From Marinobacter sp. NP-4(2019) (lineage in GTDB: Bacteria; Pseudomonadota; Gammaproteobacteria; Pseudomonadales; Oleiphilaceae): a DNA stretch of 64,000 bases. The position numbers and the translations under genes are program-made. How positions within the stretch are numbered: position 1 is the stretch's first letter; the number at the start of each line of letters is the position of its first letter. The notes under the pieces are model-generated. The model was not told the DNA's origin. It worked only from the letters and a program-made list of their open reading frames with translations, and did no database searches. Of this stretch, positions 52,555 to 61,048 are shown in pieces. The stretch covers positions 1,550,001 to 1,614,000 of the forward strand of contig NZ_CP034142.1 of NCBI RefSeq assembly GCF_003994855.1, given 5' to 3'.

Positions 52555-54003
52555 CGAGCAGCTGATGTTCAGGTGCTTCCCCCACTCCGGGGGAAGCGCC
52601 GCATACCCCTCGAATTCCGGCTGTTCATCGAACGGCTTTTCCAGAACCTTCAACAATTCCTTCATCGGCTCATAGTCCCCATTCTGCGCTTCCTGAATCA
52701 CCTGCTGGGCCAGGTAGTTTCGCAGGACGTATTTGGGGTTTACCTTGCGCATGGCAAATTCGCGGGCGTCATGGGCGCGGCTTTCCAGTTCCAGGCGCTT
52801 CTGGTAGCGCTCAATCCATTGATCCGCCACGCTTCGATCCACGAACAGGTCCCGTATGGGGGCAGTGCCTTTGCTGGTCAGGTTGGACAGTCCACGGAAG
52901 AACCGGGTGTAGTCCACGTGATGTTCGTGGAGCATGCTGAAGGTGTCCATGATCAGCGGCAGATCTGACCGATCCTCCTGCACCAGTCCGAGCTTGTCCC
53001 GCATGTTCTGCAGGAAGCGAGCGTTGTAGGCGACTTCGTATCGCTTCAATCCCTGGCGGACACTGTCTTCATTCATGACGGGCAGCAGGGCATTGGCCAG
53101 GTACTGGCAGTTCACAAAGCCGATGTCCGGCTGGCGGTTGTAGGCGTAGCGACCGCCCTGGTCGGTATGATTGCAGATGTAACCGGCGTCAAAGTCATCC
53201 AGGAACGCATAGGGACCATAATCGAAGGTGTCGCCGATAATCGACATATTATCGCTGTTCATGACGCCGTGGCAGAAACCGACGGCCTGCCAGTCGGCAA
53301 TCAGTCGCGCCGTGCGTTCAACCACTTCCTCGAACCATCGTGTGTAGCGTTCGCTGTCTGCCAGCTTGATCAAATGGGGAAAGTGCAGGGCAATGACGTG
53401 GTCCATCAGGGTTTTCAGGGTGTCTTTGCCTTCGTGGTGTGCGGCAAACTCGAAATGCCCGAAGCGGATGTGAGTTTCGGCAACGCGGACCAGGGCGGCA
53501 GCGGTCTCGATGGATTCGCGAGGAACAGGATCCTTTGCGCTGACCATGAACAGCGCACGGGTGGTGGGAATGCCCAGGCCATGCATGGCTTCACTGCAGA
53601 GGTATTCACGGATGGTGGAGCGCAATACCGCGCGGCCATCTCCAAAGCGGGAGTAGGGGGTCATGCCGGCCCCCTTCAGGTGCCAGTCCCAGCGCCGTCC
53701 ATCCGGCCCGATGGTTTCCCACAGGAGCAGGCCGCGGCCATCCCCCAGGTCCGGGTTGTACATGCCGAACTGGTGGCCGGTGTACTTCATGGCCACCGGG
53801 TCCATGCCTTCCAGTAATTCAGTACCGGCACCAATGCCGGTCCAGTCCTCGGGTTGGTTGCTGTGGAACCCCATCTGTTCCGCCAGATCATGGTTGAAAC
53901 ACACCATGCGGGCGTCTTTCAGCGGCGTGGGCTGCACCCGGGTGTAAAAGCTGTCCGGCAGCTCCAGATAACGATGCTCCACCCGAAAATGGTTGTTGCT
54001 CAT
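52549..54003 (-). CDS. selO: Protein adenylyltransferase SelO
   Basis: 484 residues. SelO/YdiU pseudokinase family that transfers AMP from ATP to protein Ser, Thr or Tyr, linked to redox homeostasis. The glycine-rich and lysine region WHLKGAGMTPYSRFGDGRAV and the metal/catalytic HGVMNSDNMSIIG and FLDDFDAGYICN blocks are present. The protein ends in CSS, with Cys at the position held by selenocysteine in eukaryotic homologues. Only 77 bp separates it from the divergent glycerate kinase gene. Confidence 0.95.
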   Translation of the reverse strand: MSNNHFRVEHRYLELPDSFYTRVQPTPLKDARMVCFNHDLAEQMGFHSNQPEDWTGIGAGTELLEGMDPVAMKYTGHQFGMYNPDLGDGRGLLLWETIGPDGRRWDWHLKGAGMTPYSRFGDGRAVLRSTIREYLCSEAMHGLGIPTTRALFMVSAKDPVPRESIETAAALVRVAETHIRFGHFEFAAHHEGKDTLKTLMDHVIALHFPHLIKLADSERYTRWFEEVVERTARLIADWQAVGFCHGVMNSDNMSIIGDTFDYGPYAFLDDFDAGYICNHTDQGGRYAYNRQPDIGFVNCQYLANALLPVMNEDSVRQGLKRYEVAYNARFLQNMRDKLGLVQEDRSDLPLIMDTFSMLHEHHVDYTRFFRGLSNLTSKGTAPIRDLFVDRSVADQWIERYQKRLELESRAHDAREFAMRKVNPKYVLRNYLAQQVIQEAQNGDYEPMKELLKVLEKPFDEQPEFEGYAALPPEWGKHLNISCSS

Positions 54004-54030
54004 AGGACGCCTACACTCTCATCTGGTACA

Positions 54031-54056
54031 AAACATGCTAAACATGCAGATATAAA
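54031..54056 (+). promoter_or_regulatory. Tandem 9-bp repeat and -10 before the glucosylglycerate operon
   Basis: AAACATGCT and AAACATGCA are adjacent (54031-54048), followed two bases on by TATAAA (54051-54056). The pair occupies the place of a -35 in the 77-bp selO/glycerate kinase gap, so an activator or repressor site for the operon is possible. Confidence 0.4.
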
Positions 54057-54080
54057 TAAAATATCTCAGGATCCCGGACC

Positions 54081-55028
54081 GTGGCTGATCAACGACTTCT
54101 GGAAAAACTGCAGCCCCTGATGAATCAGGAATCCCTACCACCATCCTACGTGAGGACTGTGGAACAGACCATCGTACCGCTCGCCCGACATATACAGAAG
54201 CTGGTCGGGACAAAGAAACGGCCAGTCATTGTTGGTATCCATGGAGCCCAGGGCACCGGAAAATCAACCCTTACCCTGTTCCTGAAAGAGATCCTCCACA
54301 ACGTATTTGACTGCCGAACGGCCAGTTTCTCCCTGGATGACATCTACCTCACCAGGGCAGAGCGTAAGCACCTGGCTGAAACCGTTCATCCACTGCTGAT
54401 GACCCGGGGCGTCCCCGGTACCCATGATATCGCGCTTGGCCAGAAGGTGATTAATCAACTGGTGAACGCGGGTCCGACCGACCACACGCCGGTGCCGGTG
54501 TTTGACAAGTCCCTGGATGACCGCTCCCCCAGAGAGCTGTGGCCTGAGTTCGAAGGGCGGCCCGATGTGGTGCTGCTGGAAGGCTGGTGCGTCGCAGCGA
54601 CCCCGGCGGAAAACCCGGATGAGTTGGTTGCTCCGGTAAATGCACTGGAGCGCGAGGAAGATCCGCAGGGGATCTGGCGTCGCTACGTCGACGATTGCCT
54701 GAGGGGCGCTTACCGGACGTTCTTTGACCAGCTGGATTCCCTGATCATGCTCCGGGCGCCTTCTATGGACTGTGTGCTGGAGTGGCGCACGCTGCAGGAG
54801 CATAAGCTTGCCCGGCGTCTGGGCGATGCACTGAAAAAGGGCGAAAGCCCCGGGGCCCTGAGAATCATGACCGATAATGAGGTCGCCCGATTCATTATGC
54901 ATTACGAGCGTATTACTCGCCGGTGCCTGGAGGTATTGCCGTCGCGGGCGGATGTGGTGATCGACGTGGCGAAAGACCACAGCCTGGGGCTGCCCGGATT
55001 CCGGAAAGCTGATGGAGGCAGGCCATGA
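54081..55028 (+). CDS. D-glycerate kinase, GLYK/PRK type
   Basis: 315 residues from GTG 54081. P-loop kinase of the phosphoribulokinase/uridine-kinase class: Walker A GIHGAQGTGKST at about residues 53-64, a substrate Asp pair in FSLDDIYLTRAERK, and VVLLEGWCVA. The family includes plant D-glycerate 3-kinase and E. coli YggC-like proteins. Here it would phosphorylate D-glycerate, restoring 3-phosphoglycerate (or 2-phosphoglycerate) when glucosylglycerate is broken down. The end overlaps the next start by 4 bases (ATGA). Glycerate as substrate is inferred from family and operon. Confidence 0.82.
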   Translation: MADQRLLEKLQPLMNQESLPPSYVRTVEQTIVPLARHIQKLVGTKKRPVIVGIHGAQGTGKSTLTLFLKEILHNVFDCRTASFSLDDIYLTRAERKHLAETVHPLLMTRGVPGTHDIALGQKVINQLVNAGPTDHTPVPVFDKSLDDRSPRELWPEFEGRPDVVLLEGWCVAATPAENPDELVAPVNALEREEDPQGIWRRYVDDCLRGAYRTFFDQLDSLIMLRAPSMDCVLEWRTLQEHKLARRLGDALKKGESPGALRIMTDNEVARFIMHYERITRRCLEVLPSRADVVIDVAKDHSLGLPGFRKADGGRP

Positions 55029-55828
55029 CCAAGCCCCGCCTGCTGGTGTTCACCGATCTGGACGGCACGCTCCTGGACCATGACACCTATCGCTGGCAGG
55101 CGGCCGAGCCCGCCCTGGAGCGGCTGCGGCAGGCCAATATCCCGGTGGTTCTCAATTCCAGCAAGACCGCATCGGAAATGCGTGGGATCAGAGCCGCGTT
55201 GAACAATCACCACCCGTTTATTGTCGAAAACGGTGCAGCGGTCGTTATTCCGGCGAACTGTTTTGGAACCGTGGCAGAGCAGGTGGTGAATTTTGGGGCG
55301 TCGCGTGAGCAGGTGCTATCCGTATTGAGCGGGTTGCGCTCCGAGGGCTACCAATTTCGGGGCTTTGCAGACATGTCGGTGGATGAGCTGCGGCGATTGA
55401 CCGGCCTGTCGGCAACCTCAGCCGAGCTGGCAAAAGACCGGCAGGGTACGGAGCCTGTGCTGTGGGAAGGTTCGGATGAGGAATTATCGACGTTTACCGA
55501 AAAACTGGCCGCCGCAAACCTGCGTCTGGTGCAGGGCGGGCGCTTCTTTCATGTGATGGGAGACTTCGACAAGGCCGATGGGGTCCGTTTCTTGCTGGGT
55601 AAATATCGGGAGCACTATGGTCAGGAACCTCTGGTGACGGTCGCATTGGGGGATAGCCCCAACGATCAGAGGATGCTGGAGTCGGTCAATATTCCGGTCA
55701 TCATACGTGGAGTCCAGTCAGACCTGGTGCAGCTTACCTCCGAACGGCATGCCATGCGCTCCCTCAAGCCCGGCCCGGAAGGCTGGAACGAATGCGTACT
55801 CAATATCCTCTTTGAGTACGGTTACTGA
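55025..55828 (+). CDS. Glucosyl/mannosyl-3-phosphoglycerate phosphatase (HAD superfamily)
   Basis: 267 residues. HAD-IIB hydrolase with the nucleophile motif VFTDLDGTLLDHD at residues 8-20, the Ser/Thr motif VLNSSKTASEM, and the Asp motif VALGDSPNDQRML. It belongs to the MpgP/YedP-like group that removes phosphate from mannosyl- or glucosyl-3-phosphoglycerate. With the glycosyltransferase encoded next it would complete synthesis of glucosylglycerate. Overlaps glycerate kinase by 4 bases. Confidence 0.87.
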   Translation: MTKPRLLVFTDLDGTLLDHDTYRWQAAEPALERLRQANIPVVLNSSKTASEMRGIRAALNNHHPFIVENGAAVVIPANCFGTVAEQVVNFGASREQVLSVLSGLRSEGYQFRGFADMSVDELRRLTGLSATSAELAKDRQGTEPVLWEGSDEELSTFTEKLAAANLRLVQGGRFFHVMGDFDKADGVRFLLGKYREHYGQEPLVTVALGDSPNDQRMLESVNIPVIIRGVQSDLVQLTSERHAMRSLKPGPEGWNECVLNILFEYGY

Positions 55829-55846
55829 AACAAGAGGAAGACAGCC

Positions 55847-57070
55847 ATGGGCGATTTTTACCAGAACGGCATTGTCACCACCCTTCATAATCTGACCCGC
55901 CGTCCGGTGGAGGACCTGGAACAGGAACTGATGAACTTTCGCAAGGCGCGCCCCATGTCATTGGTGTTGCCTTCGCTGTTCTCGGAACTGGAAGGACCCG
56001 CACTCAAGCACATCGTCAGTGAACTGGCCAAGGTGCCCTATCTGGAACAGATCGTCATCGGGCTGGATAGGGCAACGGAAGAGCAATACCGCTATGCACT
56101 GGAGTATTTTTCCGAGCTGCCCCAGAACTTCAAGGTGCTCTGGAATGATGGCCCCCGACTGCGTGCGATTGATCTCAAGCTCCGTGAGCAGAACCTGGCG
56201 CCGACGGAAATGGGCAAGGGGCGTAACGTCTGGTACTGCTTTGGTTACGTGTTGGCCTCCGGGCTTAGCGAATCCGTAGCCCTGCATGACTGCGATATTC
56301 TGACCTATTCCCGGGAATTGGTGGCACGCCTGATTTACCCGGTCGCCAACCCCGAGTTCAACTATATGTTCTGCAAAGGCTACTACGCCCGGGTTGCGGA
56401 CAGCAAAATGAACGGCCGCGTCAGTCGCCTGCTGGTCACGCCGCTGATTCGGGCGTTGAAGAAAGTCTGCGGCCCCAACGATTTTCTGGATTACCTCGAC
56501 AGTTACCGTTACCCGCTGGCCGGGGAGTTCTCGTTCCGGACGGACGTCATTAACGACCTTCGCATTCCCAGTGACTGGGGCCTGGAGGTGGGCGTACTGT
56601 CGGAAATGAAGCGCAATTACGCGACTAACCGATTGTGCCAGGTGGACATTGCGGACACCTACGACCATAAGCACCAGGAACTGTCGCCGGAAGATGCCAG
56701 CCGTGGGCTGTCCAAGATGAGCACCGACATTTCCAAGGCACTGTTCCGCAAGCTGGCCACCAACGGTGAGATCTTCTCCAATGAGAAGTTCCGCACCATC
56801 AAGGCGACCTACTTCCGGATTGCGCTGGATTTTGTCGAGACTTACCAGAATGACGCCATCATCAATGGCCTGACGTTTGATCGTCATAAGGAAGAAAAGG
56901 CCGTCGAGTTGTTTGCTCAGAATGTGATGCGCGCCGGGGCCTATTTCCTCGATAATCCTATGGATACACCGTTTATTCCGAGCTGGAACCGGGTGACCAG
57001 TGCGATCCCGGATATCAAAGAGCAGTTGATGGAAGCGGTGGATCTGGATAATGAGGAGTTCCGCCCATGA
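55847..57070 (+). CDS. Glucosyl-3-phosphoglycerate synthase-like glycosyltransferase
   Basis: 407 residues, GT-A fold of the GT81/GpgS kind. The nucleotide-sugar and metal motif is ALHDCDILTYSRELV (D-x-D), with GKGRNVWYCFGYVLASG before it and EFSFRTDVINDLRIPSDWG later; these match the retaining synthases that join glucose from NDP-glucose to 3-phosphoglycerate. A mannosyl-specific synthase is the alternative. AGAGGAAG precedes the start. It lies between the phosphatase (18 bp) and a phosphorylase (4-base overlap). Confidence 0.85.
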   Translation: MGDFYQNGIVTTLHNLTRRPVEDLEQELMNFRKARPMSLVLPSLFSELEGPALKHIVSELAKVPYLEQIVIGLDRATEEQYRYALEYFSELPQNFKVLWNDGPRLRAIDLKLREQNLAPTEMGKGRNVWYCFGYVLASGLSESVALHDCDILTYSRELVARLIYPVANPEFNYMFCKGYYARVADSKMNGRVSRLLVTPLIRALKKVCGPNDFLDYLDSYRYPLAGEFSFRTDVINDLRIPSDWGLEVGVLSEMKRNYATNRLCQVDIADTYDHKHQELSPEDASRGLSKMSTDISKALFRKLATNGEIFSNEKFRTIKATYFRIALDFVETYQNDAIINGLTFDRHKEEKAVELFAQNVMRAGAYFLDNPMDTPFIPSWNRVTSAIPDIKEQLMEAVDLDNEEFRP

Positions 57071-58797
57071 AAGAACCACTGAAATCCAAACTGGCGGGGA
57101 TGTTGGAGGTCGTCTACCCCGATCTCGACAGTGGGTTTCTGGCGGAAAAACTGCTCAAGACCATGGGACTCGCTCCGAATCAGGAGCCTCCGCCGGCTCA
57201 CCAGAACAACTGGGACGAATCGGACATCGTTCTGATTACCTATGCGGACACGATCCGGCGGGCGGACGAAAAGCCCTTGGTGACGCTCCATGAGTTTCTG
57301 ATGGATTGCCTGGCGGACACGGTTTCAGTCGTCCATATCCTGCCGTTTTTCCCCTACAGCTCCGATGACGGCTTTTCCGTCATGGATTACCTGGCGGTCA
57401 ACGAATCCCATGGCACCTGGGAGGACATCGAGCGTATTGCCAGGGATTTCAAGCTGATGGCGGATCTGGTGATCAACCACATGTCGGCCCGTAGCCGCTG
57501 GTTCGAGAACTTCCGCAAGCGTGTTGATCCGGGCAAGGATTACTTCTTCGAGGCCAGTCTGACCGATGATCTGAGTGCCGTGGTGCGACCACGGACCTCA
57601 CCCCTGTTGAACCCGGTGATGACAGAGGACGGCGAGCGGTACGTCTGGTGCACCTTCAGTGAAGATCAGGTGGATCTGAACTTTGCCAATCCCAAGGTAT
57701 TGACCGAGTTTGTGTCGATCATCCGTAAATACCTGGAACGAGGCGTGATCCTGTTTCGGTTCGATGCCGTGGCATTCCTCTGGAAAGAGCCGGGAACCCC
57801 TTCTATCCACCTTCAACAGACCCACGAACTGATCAAGATCCTGAGACTGCTGATTGAGCATCACAGTCCGCAGGCGGTGGTGATCACCGAAACCAACGTG
57901 CCTAACCGGGAGAACCTGACGTACTTCGGTAACGCCAATGAAGCTCACGCGATTTACAACTTTTCCCTGCCGCCGCTGCTGATCCATACCCTGGTGACCG
58001 GAAATTGCCGCCACCTGAAGACCTGGCTGATGAGCATGCCGCCGGCCCAGTTGGGCACCACCTACCTGAATTTTATTGCCTCTCATGACGGTGTCGGGTT
58101 GCGGCCGACAGATGGCCTGCTCACGGACGATGAGAAGCAGGGGCTGATCAATACCATGGAGTCCTTCGGGGGCAAGGTCTCATACCGCCGCACGGAAGAC
58201 GGTCGTGACCAGCCCTATGAGATCAATATCGCGCTGTACGATGCGCTCAAGGGTACGGTCAAAGGTGGGGCCGATCACTGGCAATTGCAGCGATTCATCT
58301 GTGCTCATACGGTAATGCTGGCGCTGGAGGGGATCCCGGCCTTTTACATTCACAGTTTGCTGGCCACAGAAAATGATTACGAGCGGGCGGAGCATACCGG
58401 CCGTCTGCGTTCCATCAATCGGGGGCAGTGGAAGCTGGAGTCGATCGAAAGTGAACTTGCCAATCCGTTGAGTCATCACAGCAAGGTGTTCCGGGAGCTG
58501 AAGCGCCTGATCGCGATTCGTCGGCGGCAACCGGCGTTTCATCCCAATGCCACCCAGTTCACGCTCCACCTCGGGCTGCAGTTGTTTGGATTCTGGCGCC
58601 AGAGCATGCGCCGGGATCAGTCCATTTTCTGCATTCACAACATCAGTGATGAAGTGCAGCAGGTGGCGCTCAGTGACATTAACCTGATTGGCACCGACCA
58701 GTGGGTGGACCTTATTTCCGGGTTACAGGTGGATGACTTGAGTGGCTCCATTACGCTGAAACCCTACCAGAGCGTCTGGTTGTCAAACCGGGAGTAG
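57067..58797 (+). CDS. GH13_18 sugar phosphorylase, probably glucosylglycerate phosphorylase
   Basis: 576 residues. Sucrose-phosphorylase-like GH13 barrel: nucleophile Asp233 in RFDAVAFLW, acid/base Glu275 in VVITETNVP, and transition-state Asp341 in ASHDGVG. Early LPFFPYSSDDGFSVMDY is the GH13_18 hallmark. Members release glucose 1-phosphate from sucrose, glucosylglycerol or glucosylglycerate. The 3-phosphoglycerate enzymes and glycerate kinase in the same operon favour glucosylglycerate; glucosylglycerol phosphorylase, known from Marinobacter adhaerens, is the main alternative. Cytoplasmic. Having it with the synthase lets the cell build or recover the solute. Confidence 0.87.
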   Translation: MKEPLKSKLAGMLEVVYPDLDSGFLAEKLLKTMGLAPNQEPPPAHQNNWDESDIVLITYADTIRRADEKPLVTLHEFLMDCLADTVSVVHILPFFPYSSDDGFSVMDYLAVNESHGTWEDIERIARDFKLMADLVINHMSARSRWFENFRKRVDPGKDYFFEASLTDDLSAVVRPRTSPLLNPVMTEDGERYVWCTFSEDQVDLNFANPKVLTEFVSIIRKYLERGVILFRFDAVAFLWKEPGTPSIHLQQTHELIKILRLLIEHHSPQAVVITETNVPNRENLTYFGNANEAHAIYNFSLPPLLIHTLVTGNCRHLKTWLMSMPPAQLGTTYLNFIASHDGVGLRPTDGLLTDDEKQGLINTMESFGGKVSYRRTEDGRDQPYEINIALYDALKGTVKGGADHWQLQRFICAHTVMLALEGIPAFYIHSLLATENDYERAEHTGRLRSINRGQWKLESIESELANPLSHHSKVFRELKRLIAIRRRQPAFHPNATQFTLHLGLQLFGFWRQSMRRDQSIFCIHNISDEVQQVALSDINLIGTDQWVDLISGLQVDDLSGSITLKPYQSVWLSNRE

Positions 58798-58811
58798 GGC
58801 AGAATGCGGCC

Positions 58812-59999
58812 ATGCTCAAGCAACCGCAATCATCATCAAAACCACGAGTACTTCTGCTCTCAGCCTACGATGCCGGCAGCCACAAACGCTGGCGGGAACA
58901 ACTGGTCGCCAGCCAGCCGGCATTTGACTGGCATGTGCTTGCCTTGCCGCCCCGGTTTTTCCGCTGGCGGATTCGCGGTAACGCGCTGACCTGGCTGCAG
59001 GAACCTTCCCTTCAGGAGCACTGGGATCTACTGCTGGTGACATCCATGGTGGATCTGGCGTCCATTCGCGGCTTCCATTCCCATCTCGCCCGTACCCCGG
59101 CCTTGCTCTACATGCACGAGAACCAGTTTGCCTATCCGGATTCCGGCAAGCAGCACTCCAGCGCTGAGCCTAAAATGGTCAACTTGTACAGCGCGGTTGC
59201 TGCGGATGGCGTGGTGTTCAACAGCGAATGGAACCGGGACAGTTTTCTGAGTGAAGCCCATGATTTTCTCGACAAGCTGCCCGACGGCCTGCCCGATGGC
59301 GTGATTCGCCAGATACGGGACAAGTCCCGAGTGATTCCCGTGCCGATAGAGGACTACCTGTTCCGGGAACGCACCACCCCGCATAATTTCTCTTGTCCAC
59401 ATTTGTTGTGGAATCACCGCTGGGAGTACGACAAGTCCCCGGACCGGCTGTTGTTGTTGCTCGACCGGCTGGTGGAGATGGGCCAGGAATTCCGCGTCAG
59501 TGTGGTGGGCGAGCAATTCCGCAATCAGCCCCGGGTGTTTGAGGAGATATGGAGCCGCCATCGCAGCCGGCTGGTGCTCTGGGGCTTTATGGAAAGCCGG
59601 GAAGCATACGACAGGCTGTTGCATGAAGCCGATGTGGTGGTGTCCACCGCCCTGCATGATTTTCAGGGGCTGTCGATGCTGGAGGCCATGGCCTCCGGCT
59701 GTCTGGCGCTGGCGCCGGACCGGCTGGCGTATCCGGAGTATGTTCCGGCCTCCCAGCGCTATACCAGCCTGGTCGGTGATCCGCGGCAGGAAGCTCGTTG
59801 TGCTGCTGACACCCTGATGTCACTGCTGGAGCAGAAACCGGCAGTGAAGCCACCATGTGAATGGCGTCTTACGGAATTGAAACGCAGCTATCACGATGCC
59901 ATCTATGTCACCATGCGCAGTGACGCGGTATGCTCAAGCAATCAAGAACGAACCACCGGAGCGTGCGAATATGATGAAGGCGATCAAGGTTGTCGGTGA
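58812..59999 (+). CDS. tRNA-queuosine alpha-mannosyltransferase-like protein (DUF3524, GT-B)
   Basis: 395 residues. The N-terminal half is DUF3524 (VLLLSAYDAGSHKRWREQL, LLYMHENQFAYP, FNSEWNRDSFL); the C-terminal half is a GT4-like nucleotide-sugar domain (LWNHRWEYDKSPDRLL, ALHDFQGLSMLEAMASGCL). The animal homologue GTDC1/QTMAN mannosylates queuosine in tRNA-Asp. In bacteria the role is less settled, but tRNA modification is plausible. It follows the phosphorylase by 14 bases and its last 29 bases overlap the next gene. Confidence 0.82.
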   Translation: MLKQPQSSSKPRVLLLSAYDAGSHKRWREQLVASQPAFDWHVLALPPRFFRWRIRGNALTWLQEPSLQEHWDLLLVTSMVDLASIRGFHSHLARTPALLYMHENQFAYPDSGKQHSSAEPKMVNLYSAVAADGVVFNSEWNRDSFLSEAHDFLDKLPDGLPDGVIRQIRDKSRVIPVPIEDYLFRERTTPHNFSCPHLLWNHRWEYDKSPDRLLLLLDRLVEMGQEFRVSVVGEQFRNQPRVFEEIWSRHRSRLVLWGFMESREAYDRLLHEADVVVSTALHDFQGLSMLEAMASGCLALAPDRLAYPEYVPASQRYTSLVGDPRQEARCAADTLMSLLEQKPAVKPPCEWRLTELKRSYHDAIYVTMRSDAVCSSNQERTTGACEYDEGDQGCR

Positions 60000-60939
60000 G
60001 ACTCTGAGCTGGGGGGAGTGTGAGGCTCCCTCCGAGCTGCCAGAAGACCATGTCAGCATCAATGTGGCATGGACCGCTATCAATCGTGCTGATCTGATGC
60101 AGAGGGCTGGTGTTTATCCACCGCCTCCGGGTGCCTCGGAGATTCTGGGTCTGGAAGTGAGCGGCACCATCGCCGACGTTGGTGAAGGTGTGACGGGCTT
60201 CATGCCGGGGGATGAAGTCTGCGCGTTGCTCACCGGTGGAGGGTATGCCACCAAGGTTGTCGTGCCAGCAGTCCAGGTGTTACCGATTCCGGAGGGCCTG
60301 TCTCTCAGGCAGGCTGCGGCGGTGCCGGAGGTGTTTGCGACAACTTGGTTGAATCTCTATCTGGAAGCGGGTTTACAGCCCGGAGAAAAAGTCCTGCTTC
60401 ACGCAGCCGGCAGTGGCCTGGGTACGGCTGTTATACAGCTGGCCACAGCGTTTGGTAATCCGGTGTTTGCCACCGCGGGCGATAACGGAAAGCTGGCTGT
60501 TTGCCAGAAACTCGGAGCCACCGGTATCTGGAACCGGACTGACGGCTCGTTCGTGGATGCGGTCCGCAAATGGGGTGGTATCGATATGGTGCTGGACCCG
60601 GTGGGCGGTAGTTACATTGGTGATAACCAGAAAGTGTTGAACGTGGATGGCCGAATCCTTTTGATTGGCCTGATGGGGGGGCGCACCGCCGAAGTGGATC
60701 TTGGCCTGATGCTGGTGAAGCGTCATCGTCTGATAGGATCCACCCTGCGGTCGCGCCCCGTGGCGGTCAAAGGGGAGGTTATGCAAGCGCTCTATCGTCA
60801 CGTCTGGCCCTTGCTGAGTTCCGGGCAGATTGAGCCGGTTATTGATTGTGAGTGGCCCATTGAAGAGACTGCCGAAGCCATGGCCTACGTGGCCGCCAAC
60901 AAGAACACTGGCAAAGTGTTGTTAAACGTTAATGGCTAA
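59971..60939 (+). CDS. NAD(P)H quinone oxidoreductase, PIG3/Qor type
   Basis: 322 residues from ATG 59971, with GGAG 9 bases upstream; this start lies inside the end of the previous gene. Zinc-free medium-chain dehydrogenase fold: WTAINRADLMQRAGVYPPPP is the PIG3 signature, followed by LGLEVSGTIADVG and the cofactor loop HAAGSGLGTAVIQLA. Reduces quinones with NAD(P)H. It closes the operon-like run and is followed by REP-like repeats. Confidence 0.92.
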   Translation: MMKAIKVVGETLSWGECEAPSELPEDHVSINVAWTAINRADLMQRAGVYPPPPGASEILGLEVSGTIADVGEGVTGFMPGDEVCALLTGGGYATKVVVPAVQVLPIPEGLSLRQAAAVPEVFATTWLNLYLEAGLQPGEKVLLHAAGSGLGTAVIQLATAFGNPVFATAGDNGKLAVCQKLGATGIWNRTDGSFVDAVRKWGGIDMVLDPVGGSYIGDNQKVLNVDGRILLIGLMGGRTAEVDLGLMLVKRHRLIGSTLRSRPVAVKGEVMQALYRHVWPLLSSGQIEPVIDCEWPIEETAEAMAYVAANKNTGKVLLNVNG

Positions 60940-60945
60940 GTCAAT

Positions 60946-60988
60946 GTAGGTCGGATTTGCAAAGCGTAATCCGACTAACCCGACCTAC
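60946..60988. repeat. REP-like palindromic repeat, copy 1
   Basis: GTAGGTCGGATT, a short loop, then AATCCGAC (60946-60975), with a further CGACCTAC (60981-60988) pairing back to the opening GTAGGTCG. It can fold into a stem of imperfect palindrome type between convergent genes. Confidence 0.75.
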
Positions 60989-61002
60989 GCAGGGGCTATG
61001 CC

Positions 61003-61033
61003 GTAGGTCGGATTAGCGTAAGCGTAATCCGAC
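61003..61033. repeat. REP-like palindromic repeat, copy 2
   Basis: Direct second copy of the element: GTAGGTCGGATT, loop AGCGTAAGCGT, AATCCGAC. It differs from copy 1 mainly in the loop and lacks the trailing CGACCTAC. Period between copies 57 bp. Confidence 0.75.
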
Positions 61034-61048
61034 AACCCCTAAATCAGA

